This document shows, piece after piece, positions 1-13,500 of a stretch of DNA of 64,000 nucleotides (the stretch's first letter is position 1; every line of letters begins with the position of its first letter). The stretch is from the NCBI GenBank assembly GCA_025331565.1, contig JAFREQ010000100.1:558001-622000 (forward strand), in the 5' to 3' direction. Both the position numbers and the translations under genes were made by a program. The stretch comes from Holacanthus passer (taxonomy: Eukaryota; Chordata; Actinopteri; Pomacanthidae). Below the pieces are notes generated by a model, which was not told where the DNA came from, made no database searches, and saw only the letters and a list, made by a program, of their open reading frames with translations.

Positions 1-3000
1 TTTATATTGTAGTTATGTAAAAGGTCAACTACTGAATGTAGGCATGTCAATGTAAAATAATATATAGTACAGTAAATGAGCTTGTCTCAAATGTCAAAAA
101 AAGAATTTGATTTAAATTCACAATGCTCTATCGCCCCACTTTTTTGCTTCAGTGATTTTCAGTCGACTTGAGCTCCCAATTTTTAAACTGTGAAGCTTGA
201 AGTCTTGATCTAATTAAAAAAAATTCTTTTGCAAATAAAAAGGGTAAATAAGCAGAATTCAGATGAATTTACTTTGCAGGGATTAAAGTAAACAGAAATG
301 TAATCCTTCCTTGTATATTACATTCAATTTACATGCTATGCATAAAGAAAATCTTATTCAATGTGTGTGCCACCTAACCTTTGAGCTATGATAGTAGAAT
401 AGTTAATTGATCACCTTCCATTCACACATTGATGCGCTGAAATAAAGCACGAGTCCAAGTTGGTTAATTTAATTTATACATACATTTTACACACAAGGAC
501 TGTGAAAGCATTTTTACAAATTCTCAGTTCATACATGAATGTAAAAAAAGAGATAGCTGTCCACATTACATCATCTATAATACTGTGTAGACATAGATTT
601 TGAACATTAGCACAAGGGAAATTGAAAAAAGGGGGAAAGATACAAAAAATATGTATATCTGTATAAATATAAATTCAAGAGTAACAGAATTGCATTATAC
701 ATTAAGGAGCATCAAAGACAACAAGAGGCTCCTTAGAGCAAAAATACAAAATGAAAAGGATACACAAGTAAGTCTCGTGAAGAAATCAGATCGGATATCA
801 AGTCAGTCAAAGATTGTCAGTCATCACTCTCTAACCTTAGAAACAGAAAACAAAAACACATCCAGGAAACACCTCACACACTTTGTGAAACTCACACACT
901 CTGCAGAGAGCTGCGGCTCTCGTTATAAAGCTATTTTTCCCAAAGCAGTCCGTCCTGGTCGATGTGGATTGGCAACGCAGTCAACGAGAGGTTTAAAGAT
1001 ATGGAAGGACGTCTGGTCAGACATCTGGACCAGCTCAAAGAAAAACTGGATGGGGAAGAGTGAAAGAGCAGCACCTGTCTGCCTGAATCTCAATGATGGA
1101 GCCCTTGAGCAAGGCACTTCATCTATATTTCATCCAGTGGTGGTGCTCTGTAGAAGACTGTGGTTCATCTGGGCAGCTCACAGGCAACACTGGCTATGTT
1201 TACATGCAGGATACTGGTTTTAGTTTAGTTTAAACCACTATTAAACACACTCATGACAAACAGGAAAAGATTCTTTCACATTATGATTACATTAGCTTTT
1301 TGTGTATTCATCTGTCAAAAAATCCCCCGCAATCTAAAAAAACAGCAGCTTTATTAGTTGAAACAAGTTGCAACATTGCACAGCGGCGAAAACCCTGTTT
1401 CCCTTTTCCTGAAACAATATGCTGGAACCAGAAATACATTGAGCTATATAAAGATGCCATCTGCATGGTATTTCTGTGTGACTTTAAGGGAAATAGACAT
1501 CTCATCGGTGTTTGATGTTAGGAGTTATGATTTATTCTTCTGCCCTCTTTCTCTAAACTTACACCTTATCTATTTCTATTTACTGTAAGTAAGTAGTGTA
1601 AGTTACTGATGGGAACAAGAAGGAGATGGTGCATGTAAACAAAGCCAGTGTGTGAAACGCAGTGTGCTCAATCAACTTCCCCGGATCAAGAATAATAACA
1701 GTTAAAAGAGGTCTGTGAAAGAGATGATAATAAGAAGGCAATCTTTTAAGATTGTGCTTTAGAACACAAGGCACATTTACAGAAAAAACAAACTTTCAAT
1801 ACATTGTCAAGCAAAATAAAAAAAACAACAAAATCTTCTGTAACAAATCCGATCCACACGTTTTCCATCATTCTGCCAAATATGCATCAGAGAATCACTT
1901 AAATTAAACTTAATCACTGCTGACTACTTGAGCTTTCCCAGTCATTAAGTCAAATTCAGAATACTGTTGGAACAGTTTGGAGTGAATTGACCAAACAGTT
2001 CGGTTTTGACACAGAGAGCAGTTACTGTTTACTGATTGTCAATAAGCAAGAAGGTACTGGGTGATAGTGTTGTCTGCTGGGCAGCAGAGTTCCAATACAG
2101 AACATGGCACAGGTCTGTAGTAAAAATACAGAGTTAATCAACACTTGTGGTCATTTTGGATAAATAAAGAAAATGTACCAAACACTAAACTCTTTGCGGT
2201 TTTGTAAAACAGACAAAGCTATTCACTCTTTTTTCAAATAATTTCCTGAATCCGACCTGCCTCACTCCTCCTCTTCCTCTAACTTGTATCTACTCTGTTT
2301 CATCTTTTCCTGCACCAGAATCCTTTACACTCTTCTCTCCTGCATTCAGGACCAGCCTGGCTGCGGAAGGTGAAGAGTCTACCATCGATGTTCTGCAAAC
2401 ACTGATCGTCATCATCACTGTCGTCTCCTTCTACACACGCTCCAACATTCAATTAGAAAGGCACGCAGCTCATTACTTTCGAAACCCAAGCACACTTGGC
2501 AATGACGCCAAAACTTCTTTAAGCCACAACAAAAGAAAACAGGTACACATGTAATAACAACTATAATAATAATGTAAATAATATTAACCACAATATTAAG
2601 CAGCATGTTGTAACTGAAAAGAGAAAATATATATAAACCAATATATTTGTACATTTCAGTACTTGACGTTCAAAAGGATATTAAGTGTTTAGAAAACTAT
2701 ATATAATGTATTTTTTGTATTGCACATAGTCATACTATCACATGTTTGCTGTTGTAAGAACATGTTGCTGTTTTTGTTTTCATGACTGCCTCCAGAAGAC
2801 AGAGGAGGCTGGTTAAGTTACAATGCAACTGTGGGACTGATCTTTGCAAAATAGCTGTAAAATTGTGCATCTTGGTGAATATGTGTGTATATGTGTGTCT
2901 TAGAGCTTTGATTCTCAGTCAGAAGCCATCTCAGTCGCTTCAGACGGGTTTAGGCCTGCCCTGGTCTGGCTCTGATTTCTCTTAATTTTCTAGCTTTAAG

Positions 3001-4524
3001 TTGGGTTTTATTCCACTCATCAGTTATTTTCCGAGAACAAAACATGGAATACTATGTGTTGTGCTAACAAGTGAGCAATTTGCCCCCTCAGTAAACAAGA
3101 AGTATCATTTGATGGCAGTAACATTTCTCATCTGATCCAACTCTTCCTGTAATTTATGAGCAGAATTCACTGCATATCAGGCTTACAGTGAAATATCTGG
3201 TTTTAATAAGGCTCAATAAATGCTACAGTGGTTCAGTCTCAGGTCAGGCTACAACAGAATTTGGCGTGATTTTTAAAACCCAATCCAAACTCTGCATATG
3301 CCTTTTTGTGTCTGTGTAGGTTAAGGATATTTTGGAGGTGGTCAGTTAGAGAATCAACACAAAGATGTATGTAACAGCAACCTCTGAGGGAAGAAGGATC
3401 AGGCTTCATCTTAAGGACAAGGACATCTTAACATTGTACTGAACTACAGTTGACACAAAATGAAGCAGCTGTGGATACATAAGACCGATGGAGCGACTAA
3501 AAATATTTGGTTTATCTGATTCTAATTTTTTGACATTTCTGCTACAAATGCAGAAATTCAAACTGAAGACACAGAAATATCTTAAATTTGAAAACTGAAT
3601 GCTGCCAAAAGGGGCACATTTGCTCTCACACCACATGATGGCTGCTAAACAACAGTTTTTCTGTGTGTCAGAGGAATCTGGGAGAATCTGTATTTGTCCA
3701 TTTATTCTGAGCGAACTTCTTGAAACATTAATATGGATACTGAAATCTACGTTCAGAGACCAATGCCTTTTTCGCCCTTTATGACTGAGCACAACCTGCA
3801 CTGAATAAGTGTGCGTGAGTGTGTGCACGTGCATGCATGTGTCTTTGTAGCTTATTTTGCAGCAGCTGTGAAAGAGGCGTGTTGCTTATTTCCCCCCCTC
3901 CACCATGATCAAGGAGTAAACTGGTTCCACTCTTCACATTGCTGTGTCCAATAATTGAGCGTAAAGCAGCTCAGGTAGAACAGGAAGTAGTTCCTGTGTC
4001 AGAAGATCACCGTGGAGGTGTTTCAGTCATCCATAAGACCAAGGGTAGAAGGAATGAGACAAGAAACTGCTGGAAGAACCAGAAGCAGTCCTCGAATTAG
4101 ACATCTTGTCTGTGATCCAGACATCTTTACATTCCCAAGAATATTAACAATCTCCTTTCAACCTGTACAGTTTCTAAGTCCTGTTCTTCTAACCGCTTAT
4201 GCTTCACTCTTGATGCAGTCAGTCACAAACAGAATGTTGATTCTTGGTCCCGGATCAGGGGAGTTTTGTATTTGAAGTCATTGTGGACGCACTATACATT
4301 CCACAAGGTGGCAATGTTCATCAGTCCTGCTCCTGCAACTTAACAATCACACATGCCAGATATGCATAAATACACACAGACACACCTGTGTAGCATACAC
4401 ACCTCTACACACAGACATACACAGAAGAAGAGCAGTGGCAGGTGGGAGGATCGTGAGCTGAATGATGAGCATTAGTCAGCAGTAACAGACGCACGCCGCT
4501 CAGGAAGCTTGTGAGTCTGCAGCT
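1..4524. other. LATS2 3' UTR and downstream flank; no convincing gene
   Basis: The proximal part is expected to be LATS2 3' UTR on the minus strand. TTTATT (minus-strand AATAAA) occurs at several places, for example about 3703 and 1528, but none can be called as the real poly(A) signal. The rest is AT-rich with CA-rich stretches (about 4345-4430). Open frames here, including the 207-codon one at 600-1223, have no recognisable domains or codon bias. Confidence 0.5.
1080..1190 (+). repeat. SINE-like 3' tail fragment
   Basis: Contains cccttgagcaaggcactt (about 1099) followed by a degenerate gtggtgctctgtag. This pair of motifs is the conserved 3' region of common teleost SINEs. The remainder of such an element is not recognisable. 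Confidence 0.35.
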
Positions 4525-7500
4525 CTAGACGTACACCGGCTCACATCCCTCCCCCTGCTCTCCCTCCTCCTCTTCATCTTCCTCTTCCTCCTCCTCCTCT
4601 TCTTGCTCGTCCTCCTCTTCTGGGCCCATGCAGGTGGCTCCCGTGATGCTTGGCGGCCCGTCGCTGACCTCAAGCGGCTTAGGGTAGCGGAAAGGGCAGC
4701 CGTTGTCATCGAAGAATCTGCGGAAGGTGAACTCGTAGAAAGCGTGCTCTGGGTGCTTCCCGTGTGGGGAGCAGAGCATGTCCAAGGCCCGGGTGCTGTC
4801 CCCGCTGTCACTCCACGCTCCGGGGCCGCCCTCCTCCTCCACAGGGTCAAAGTTGGATGTGTCCATTGGGTGTGCGATCTTGGGCCGGTAGGGGGCTGGT
4901 TGCTGCCGCAGATTGCTGGAGAAGTCCATCTGGGTAAAGAAGGGGTGTGCCTTGATCTCGCCAGCACCATTGGCACCCAGACGATCCTCCGCGGAGCAGC
5001 AGAGACGGCCAATGATGTCGACGGCCTCTGGACTCAGTTTGACCTGGGCAGGCACCTGCAGGGTGCTCTCCCAGTTAATGACCTACAGAGGGAAGAGACG
5101 CAATACATGAAGTTATCGCAGGTACAGCAATACTTAATATAATAATAATAATAATAATAATAATCAATTTGCTGGATTTATACCTAGTTCTTTCTTGACA
5201 TTAAGAATGGTGACTAATCAGGTGGCTTTCCACAAATGCTGCACTTAACGTCTAACAAACTACACTGTATTTCTATTGTGGGATACTCAGGCACACATTT
5301 TTATTTGCCTCTTTGTCATCATTTGGTTCTACCTGATTTCAAATGGCCTTGCTGTCACCAGGCCAAACAAACTCAACAAAAGGAAGAAACACTGCAGAGC
5401 TTTGGTGAACTGCTCCTAAGATGATGTCTGAAGTCACATTCATACCCAGGAGCGGCCCAGAAAGAGGTAGGAAGGCACACAGAATGTGGCACTGTTTAAT
5501 TGACCTGGCCTGCTGTGACTGAACTGATCCAAGGACACCAGACTGAAATTCATTTATTGGTGCATGATTTGATTTATAAATCAAAGCTGGGGATATTTTT
5601 CTTCTTCACTGACCTTGATCTGAGTCTCAGTAGGTGTAGGGGCCAGGAAGGGTGGCTGTCCCACCAGCATCTCAAACAAGATCACTCCCACGCTCCACCA
5701 GTCACACAGCTGTGTGTAACCTGCACACAAGACACAAACATCAGATTCATCTGTAAGTGCTCTCGCCTTCGAGACAAGCATAGAACACAATCAAGTATAT
5801 ATAAGGATTCACACAAACATTCTATTATGTTGGCTCTATACATTGAAATGAAAGAGTGACTCTGGAGTTAAAGTGCTCTAAGCTGAACGTTTGTAGGACA
5901 AAAACAGGGCTAAAGTTCTCTTTTGTGTTCATCCAAAATACACTCAAATTACAGCTCCATGTCAAAAGCTTGTGCAGCAATTATTTATTGTATTCCCACC
6001 GACCTTTGCGCAGCAGCACCTCTGGTGCGATGTAGTTAGGAGTTCCCACCAGTGAATGAGCCAGGCAGCGCTGATGCTGCCGGTTGGCACGCTGCTCCAG
6101 TGTCATCAGCCGGTCGCCACAGCGACAGTTTGACACGTCATCCCAGAAGTCACTGGGCTCCATGCTGTCCTGTCTAACGTGGCTCCCTGGAGACAGAAGA
6201 ATGGGAAATTTGCTGTTAAACTTCACACAAAACACACAATGAATTTTGAACTCTTGCCAGCCCTTCTGAGGAACCCTTGGGCAAGGTACTTAATGGCCAA
6301 CAAAAGAAAACTGGCTGGACTGGGTGGCAGCTGACAAGCACGAATGTGTCTGAAATATTTGCCTGAACATGATCTTTTATACAAGACAATCAAAGCCTAA
6401 GCTTTAGGGTCGGAGAAAATAAATTTGAAGAAAAAAAAGAAAGACATTTATGAAATCTGATTCTCCATTAGAACGATGGGTGAACATCACTTTTACTTGT
6501 GCACTGGATTATACTGTACAGTATAGTGTTGCATGTTACATGTATTTAGAAAATCCATTGAATTCTCACAGAATCGCTCTGAAAGTGTGTTAAATCAAGT
6601 GTGTATGTGCATGTGTACTGTATGTTGAGCTATTCTGGCTATGAAGCATGACCCATCACCACAAAGTGCCTCACCTTTCTGGTAGTACTTGGAATTGTGT
6701 GTCCAGCGGAAGCCTGTGCACAGGCCAAAGTCTGTCAGCTTGATGTGTCCATCTAGGTCAATGAGAATGTTGTCAGGCTTGATGTCGCGGTGGATGAAGC
6801 CCATCTTATGGACGCTCTCAATGGCCAGTGTCAGCTCCGCCACGTAGAAACGTGCCAGAGGTTCGGGGAAGACGCCCATTCGGATGAGCAGGCTCATCAT
6901 GTCTCCTCCGGGGATGTAATCCATAACAAAGTAGAGGCTGTCACGGTCCTGGAAGGAGTAGTAGAGACGCACCACCCACTCGTTGTCTGCCTCTGCCAGG
7001 ATGTCACGCTCTGCTTTTACATGGGCCACCTGTGCCAAAGAAAGTGCTCTTTAAACTAGTTTGCTGAACATGTTTTTATCATTAGTTTGAAAAGCATTAA
7101 TAATATCTAAAAAGGCACAAACTGGCTGTGCCTCTTTTGTGATGGATCAATATTGTATTACAAACATGGTTAAAAGAGCTGAATGCCTCTATGTAACTGG
7201 CTCAGAGACTCACCTGGTTGCGGTTAAGGACATCTTTTTTGCGCAGTGTTTTCATAGCATAAAGTGCACCTGTGTCCACCTTGCGCGTAAGACACACTTC
7301 ACCAAAGGCACCAATGCCCAACGTCTTGATTTTGACAAACATGGACTTGTCCATTTTGGCACGCCGTAGCCTGTTGTAGTTGGACTCTTTCTGGTTCAGC
7401 ATCTTCCTCATCTGTTCTTGCTCTGCTTCCGATAGGCCAGCCTGGGCAGGAATGACAGGGGTTGAGGAAAGATGATGAGTGGAATAATAAGTGACTACAC

Positions 7501-10500
7501 ACTGCTTTCAAAAGCAGTCTCAGAAACAACTTAAACAAGTTTTTTTTCCCATTTATGATTATTAATGGTTTGGGAAAGTGGCATGAGCCAAACCCAGCTC
7601 CATGACCTTTGTTGTCAAATTGAACTAATGTTGTTACCTAACTGTCTGGGTCTAGCTGTGGTATTTTTTTCCCCTCTAAAAATGTATTTCAATCACTTTG
7701 AAGTAGGTCAAAAAAGGCATGACTCAGGACAAGCTCATGCAAACACAAGTGTGAACTCACTGACTTCTCATTCCAGGACAAAGGTCTTGTTGTCTAAAAC
7801 AAAGTCCTGAGGGAGAATTCTATGGATGACAACCTCTTGGACATCACTTTTCTGTTCAACCCATTATCATTCTCATCTCATACAGATCCAAGAACTTTAC
7901 CAGTGTTTTTTCAAATTTTAGCCCATTAACTACAAAGTCCTTATACATTACTCTTGACCATTTTTCTAAAGTATGCCTTGATTGATTTTCAATCTAAAGA
8001 CATCTTCTTTCAACATACAGTAATATGAAAATCAACTTTCAGAGACCTAAATCTTGTTTGAGACTAAATCATCTTCACAGTGAACAATTTGCTGCTATTA
8101 TTTATTTGTCTATATGTCAGTTAATACAGTTAATGCAGTCCAGGATGTACATAATCTAGTTGAAGCTCTACTAAAAATAATGGCTGCCTGGAATTTATAA
8201 AATCAGTCCGAACACTTATGCTATCATTTGGAAAATAGTCAGTATACACAATTTGTAGTCAATGGATTGAAACATGCAAAACCATTGGTATACTCTGTTA
8301 ATTACTATTTTAAAATGCCTTCCAGTTAAATGAAACATTGAAATGAGGTTATTCAAAAAGCTCCACAGAATAATGACAGTGATGCAAATTACAAGACATG
8401 CCAGACATATATAGCATCATTTATAACAAGTGCATATTAATTTTCAAGTTCACGGTCAGCTTAACAACGAGGCCATCTCATTGCTTTATGTTTGTTATTA
8501 AGATGATTCAGCAACTGACTCGAGTTTGAAACATCAGGGAGTTCAGTAAAGGGCAGTCTTACCTTGGACATCTCTTGTTCCAGCTGAAGCCTGCGGTTCA
8601 ATTTCTGCTGGTAGGTCTTCATCACATTCTCTATGTGCTGCTCCATATAGAACTTGAAAGCGAAAGGGGAGTAGGTCTTGATGCGTGACTCTCTCTTCTC
8701 CTCATCACGTCCATTCTTCCTCACTGGAACAGGGGACGTCTGGATCTGCTTCTTGTCTTTCACCGTTTTTTCTCCTTTTCCCGCCTTCGTCTTCTCTTTC
8801 ACCTGCTGGCTCTCATCAGCCTTTCCGCTCCCTCCACTGCCGCCATGTGTGCTTCTGGCGGCAGGGTTGCTGAGGTCTTGTGCTCCACACATGGCTCCGG
8901 CTCCTTCCAGGGCCCCTGGCTCACCAGCTGTCCCAGACATGAGCAGGTTTTTGGGGTAAGGTGGTGGTGGGCAACGTGGCTCCTGAGCCGGCTCAAGAGA
9001 GTAGGGTTCCTCTGGCATGTAGGCCAGAGGCTCACCTGCGTCTGGGGCCTGAGCAGTCATCCAACTGGGGTGACACGGTCCCACAGCCGTCTTGGGCTCT
9101 GGCCTCATCACACGGATACTCTTCACTGGCTGTTGGATAGGTGGGGATGTTACAGCGGTGATGGTGTTTGGAGGGCCCAAGGATGGGTCCTGTTTGCCAG
9201 CGGTGGGAGGTGCAGTCATCGTTGGCCGGACACCATTAGGCCCTGCAGAGCGACTGTTGAAGGAGTTGGTTCTGCTGGGGACACGCACCTCCCCCCTGAA
9301 TGGGCCCTGGGGTTGGGGTTGCCTAGCAGGAGGGGCCCCTTCAGGACCTGGAGGCCCTGCCCAGTGGTGTTCATACAGGTCCAGGTTGAGGCTGGCCCTG
9401 GATGGTGTCATCAAGCCCTGGGGCATATCAGAGAAATCAGGGCCCATGGCTCCCACCCCACCTGGGGAGCGGGACATCATGTGAACCTGATGGGACGTGG
9501 GGCTGGCCTGCCGTGGGTGGGAATGAGGGGGGAGGTACAGGTTAGTGGGGTACCCTCCCCCTCCTCCTCCTGGACCATTCTGGCCCATGGCCCCTTTCCC
9601 TTGCATGTTGACATAGTTGTCTGGGGGTGCCATGGGGGGTGGTGCCATCTTGTTCTGGAAGGAGGCGGTCCTCTTGACTCCATAGCCTGCAGGCTCCATC
9701 ATGTGCGGCCTGGCATGGCCATAGTCATAGTGGGGGCCTGGGACAGGGCCCCCTGGTGGCTGAGGCTGGAGCTGCAGAGGCTGGCCAGGGACATTGTAGC
9801 TCATCATGGGTCCGTGCTGCTCCATAGTGCCAGGATAGCCCTTCTGCTGGGCCCCTGGAGCGTACATGGTATTGGCTGGGTTGCTCTGGGTGGCCATCAC
9901 AGCTGGATAGGTGCCCATACTGGGAGGTCGACCCATTGGGTTTCCCATGGCAGGGCCCTGTGCTGCCCCAGATGGGGGCATCATGTAGTTCATTACAGGG
10001 GGGGCACTCATGTAGGGTCTGGGCATCTCACCCTCAGGGCCGTATCCAGCTGGCCCCTCATACATAGGAGCCCCCATCTGGTGGTATGTAGGCATGGCAC
10101 CTGCCTCACCTGAAGCATCTAATGCAGGTCGGTGGTCCATTGAGCTCTGCATGCCAGCTTTCCCTAAAAGGACAAGGAATAAGATAACTCAATATAATAA
10201 GCAATAACAGCAGTTTACACGTTCTGTTGCAAAAAGTTATTTGATCACTAAGTGCATATAGTAAATATATGTAGTGAAGAGAAATGAAGAACATACAAAA
10301 ATTAGTGCTGTCAAATGACAAAAACTTTTAATCATATTAATCACAGGGTTGTTGTGGATTATTTCGATTAATCACAAATCAAATCAAATTTCCCATTGAG
10401 AGGGCCAACATGCCGTTTAGCGTCTTCCATATCGAGTTGGTTGGTTCTGTCAGTACCGGATCAACTGCCCATTTGCGCATACGCGACAGTAACTCTACTT

Positions 10501-13500
10501 GGTCAAACTGCCCGAAATGCGTTGCCAGAGACGTTTCAGGGATTTTGAGTCATTCTGCGCTGCAAATGGGTTAATTGCGTTAAAATTTTTAATCAGATTA
10601 ATCATGATGATGGATTAATCCACATTAATGCATCAATTTTGACAGCCCTAATAAAAATCCACTGGCCAAAGTCATCTTCTGAGGTTTTATGTACCTGGTG
10701 AAGTCTGCTTGATGACACGGACAATGAGCTCATTGCGAGGGTCAAGGTAACCCATTTTGCTGATGTACTCTAAGGCTGCTTCGATGTTCCTACTTCCTGT
10801 CTGCTTCAGCGCCCGCACTGCCATCTCCTGTGAAGCACACACAAACAAAGAGATGTTGAGAAACCTTACTTTGACACATACTTTTCTATCTGTCTGAAAA
10901 CAAGTAGCTGTCCTAAAACTTGTTTTAAATCGTTTGTTGCCCCAAATTGTTCAGAATAAGCATATATTTACATTAAAGTTGATGACGTCAAACATTAAAT
11001 ATATTGTCTTTGTACTTGTTCTCGATTGAGTATATGTCAAAAAGGATTAGCAAATTATCATATTCAGTTTTATTAATGTTTTTCACAGCGTTCTAACTTT
11101 TTTGCAATCAGGGATGTAAACAAGACTACAAATCTGGCCAGACATTCAGTCCCTGCTTTCCAAACACGCAAAAACACAGGGAACCCAAACATAAACTTTA
11201 AAAAACATTGCTGCAGGTAATCACATAAAAAAACACAAATGAACACAGGCACGTGCATACCTTGAACACACATGAAATCAAAATGAACATAATCTGCCTT
11301 GAGGGTGTCCATACCCAACCAAAGATAAAAACACACACACACTAAAAAAAAGGCACTGGCCCAGTAGGTGCTCAAGCACCTGCATCCTCTCTACTTGGGG
11401 TTACATACCAGTGGCTTCCTGTGACTGTCACAACAGCCCACACAAAAAAAACAGCAGAATGAGGTCAAATGGCTATTGGGAATTGGAATAATAATTTCTA
11501 GAATTAGGAATATCTTTAATGTAGTGGAATAGAAACATCTTTAATGCATTTCAAATTTTTATTGCTTTTTGTTTTGTATTGAACAGGGCAGACAATTTCA
11601 TCGTTAGAATATAACTAAAGCAACCAATAACTAAAACTTGAGAAACTGAAATGGTTAAAAATTGATGATCGGAAAGATCCTTAGCCAACCTTCAAAGAAA
11701 ACTCTGAGCCAAAGCAATTATCATACCACTGCATGATAATTTGTAATAGGTGCAATTATTTCACGTGAATGATTCAGTACGTATAGCCTAGCAGCAGGGT
11801 GTGGTCCTGTGTGTATCTCTGTGGCACTACCAGGCAAGCTTTACTGGGAATGACCAGAAAGAGCTCCCTTTAACAAATTAACTATAGGTTTCAGCCCATT
11901 AAACACTAACGGCACAAACTTGCTGTCACTCCTCACCATTTTCCAAAGCATTTTGTAGTGTTTTATATGCATTCTTTCTTCCTCTCCTGGGTTTTGTTCA
12001 TTACAGTATAGTTTCAGAATTAACAGAGACTTTAAACCTGCTTAAGATTGATAGTGTATTGCAGTGAATACAATGTCTGCTTTATTTTTAATCATGTTGT
12101 TACATTGTGGTAATGAAATTCAAACCACAGACTGATCTATGCTATGTTGCCAAAAAACCAAACACAGAAGACAAACAGTAACACATGGATACAGAGAAAA
12201 AGATCATGGGAATTTCTAAGCATATTACTTTAAAGAGATTCCTGTTTGGCAGCCATTAATGGTGCACCACCCAAATTACCAATATCTAGATGATTTAGTT
12301 TACATAAGACACTAAAAACACTAAAATGTCATAATCACAGAGAGACTGTGTTTTATTTTCAACTTCTCTTTAACATCTATGCATCAAGTTGATTGCATTC
12401 TCCTTCTTCTTCATGTAAAAATGACTTCACTGAATTTTTCGGAATAAACAGTCTTTTGGCTTGTCTCCCTCTTCAATCATGGAGCTCATCCCGGGCTCCA
12501 ACAGGTGGGCCACTGTAAAAGCCCAGAGGTATGTAGGTCACCTATGTGAAAAATGTTGGTTAACCACTTTAGCATTTTCTATTCATCAGCTGCGGTGTAA
12601 CTTACGATTGAGACACAGCAGCAAAAATGTGAAGGAGGAAACATGCACAGCATTCCTTTTGCTGTGTTTACGGCCTTTTTTTATTAAACAATGCCAATCA
12701 TTCCATTGGTTCTTGTGTTAATTTAAAGCAGGAGATCTTAAAAGCTTTTCAGCTCGAAATTCAAATGAGAAATCCCCACCCGGCCAAAAAAGCCAAAGTT
12801 TTACAGACTTAAGTCATAACAAATTGTCAGCACCATTCCTACACAATATTACAAGAAATAGGTCATTGTGACGAAACAGCACAGTTGCCTACTGTGTTAT
12901 ATCGCTCACTCTCCCTTTGTATAAGGTAGAAAGACGAACTGTCAATGTCCTATTTTAGCCTGCATATGTACAGCTCTTACCTCACTACCACTTACTGTCC
13001 ATGAGTGCTGTTAATGCACTACACTGACTTTTCAACCAAATTAGTCCATTACACAACCAAATATTGTTTATGTTTATCTACTTTTGGAGCCCATAGAGTA
13101 ATATCTATTTATTAGCAAAGTCCTCCATAATAGCCTTTACTTAAAAGCCACATGTAAACACTGTCCTCCATATGTTATGCAGTAGATGTATACATTAAGT
13201 TGCTCTGAGCCCATCTGCAAATCAAAATTCCTTTATATGGTGTAGTGGGGGAACAAGCTGATGAACAAAAGGCTTGATGAACTTCCTGGCTATTTCACAT
13301 TAGTAAACATGTAAACAAACAGGACTGCAGTCTGGGATAAACACAACAGAAAATCTGCCTTTCCCTCTTCGACTGAGCGACCCACACCTAGATGAGGAAA
13401 TCCCCTCGAATGGCATATGACCTCACTGGAAAGACATTTCAACTCAGACCTCTGGCCTGCCGCTCTGGCAGAGCCAGCACTCAGGTGCCCCTGCTGGCCA

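Noticed and set aside
600..1223. 207-codon open frame on the plus strand
   Set aside because: Low-complexity, Lys/Asn/Ser-rich translation that runs through a SINE-like tail; no family resemblance.
4603..5142. 179-codon open frame on the plus strand
   Set aside because: Antisense to the last LATS2 coding exon, whose reading on the minus strand is unmistakable.
8845..10113. 422-codon open frame on the plus strand
   Set aside because: It is the antisense shadow of the GC-rich LATS2 linker exon; its Trp/His/Gly-rich translation has no domain and no splice or start context.
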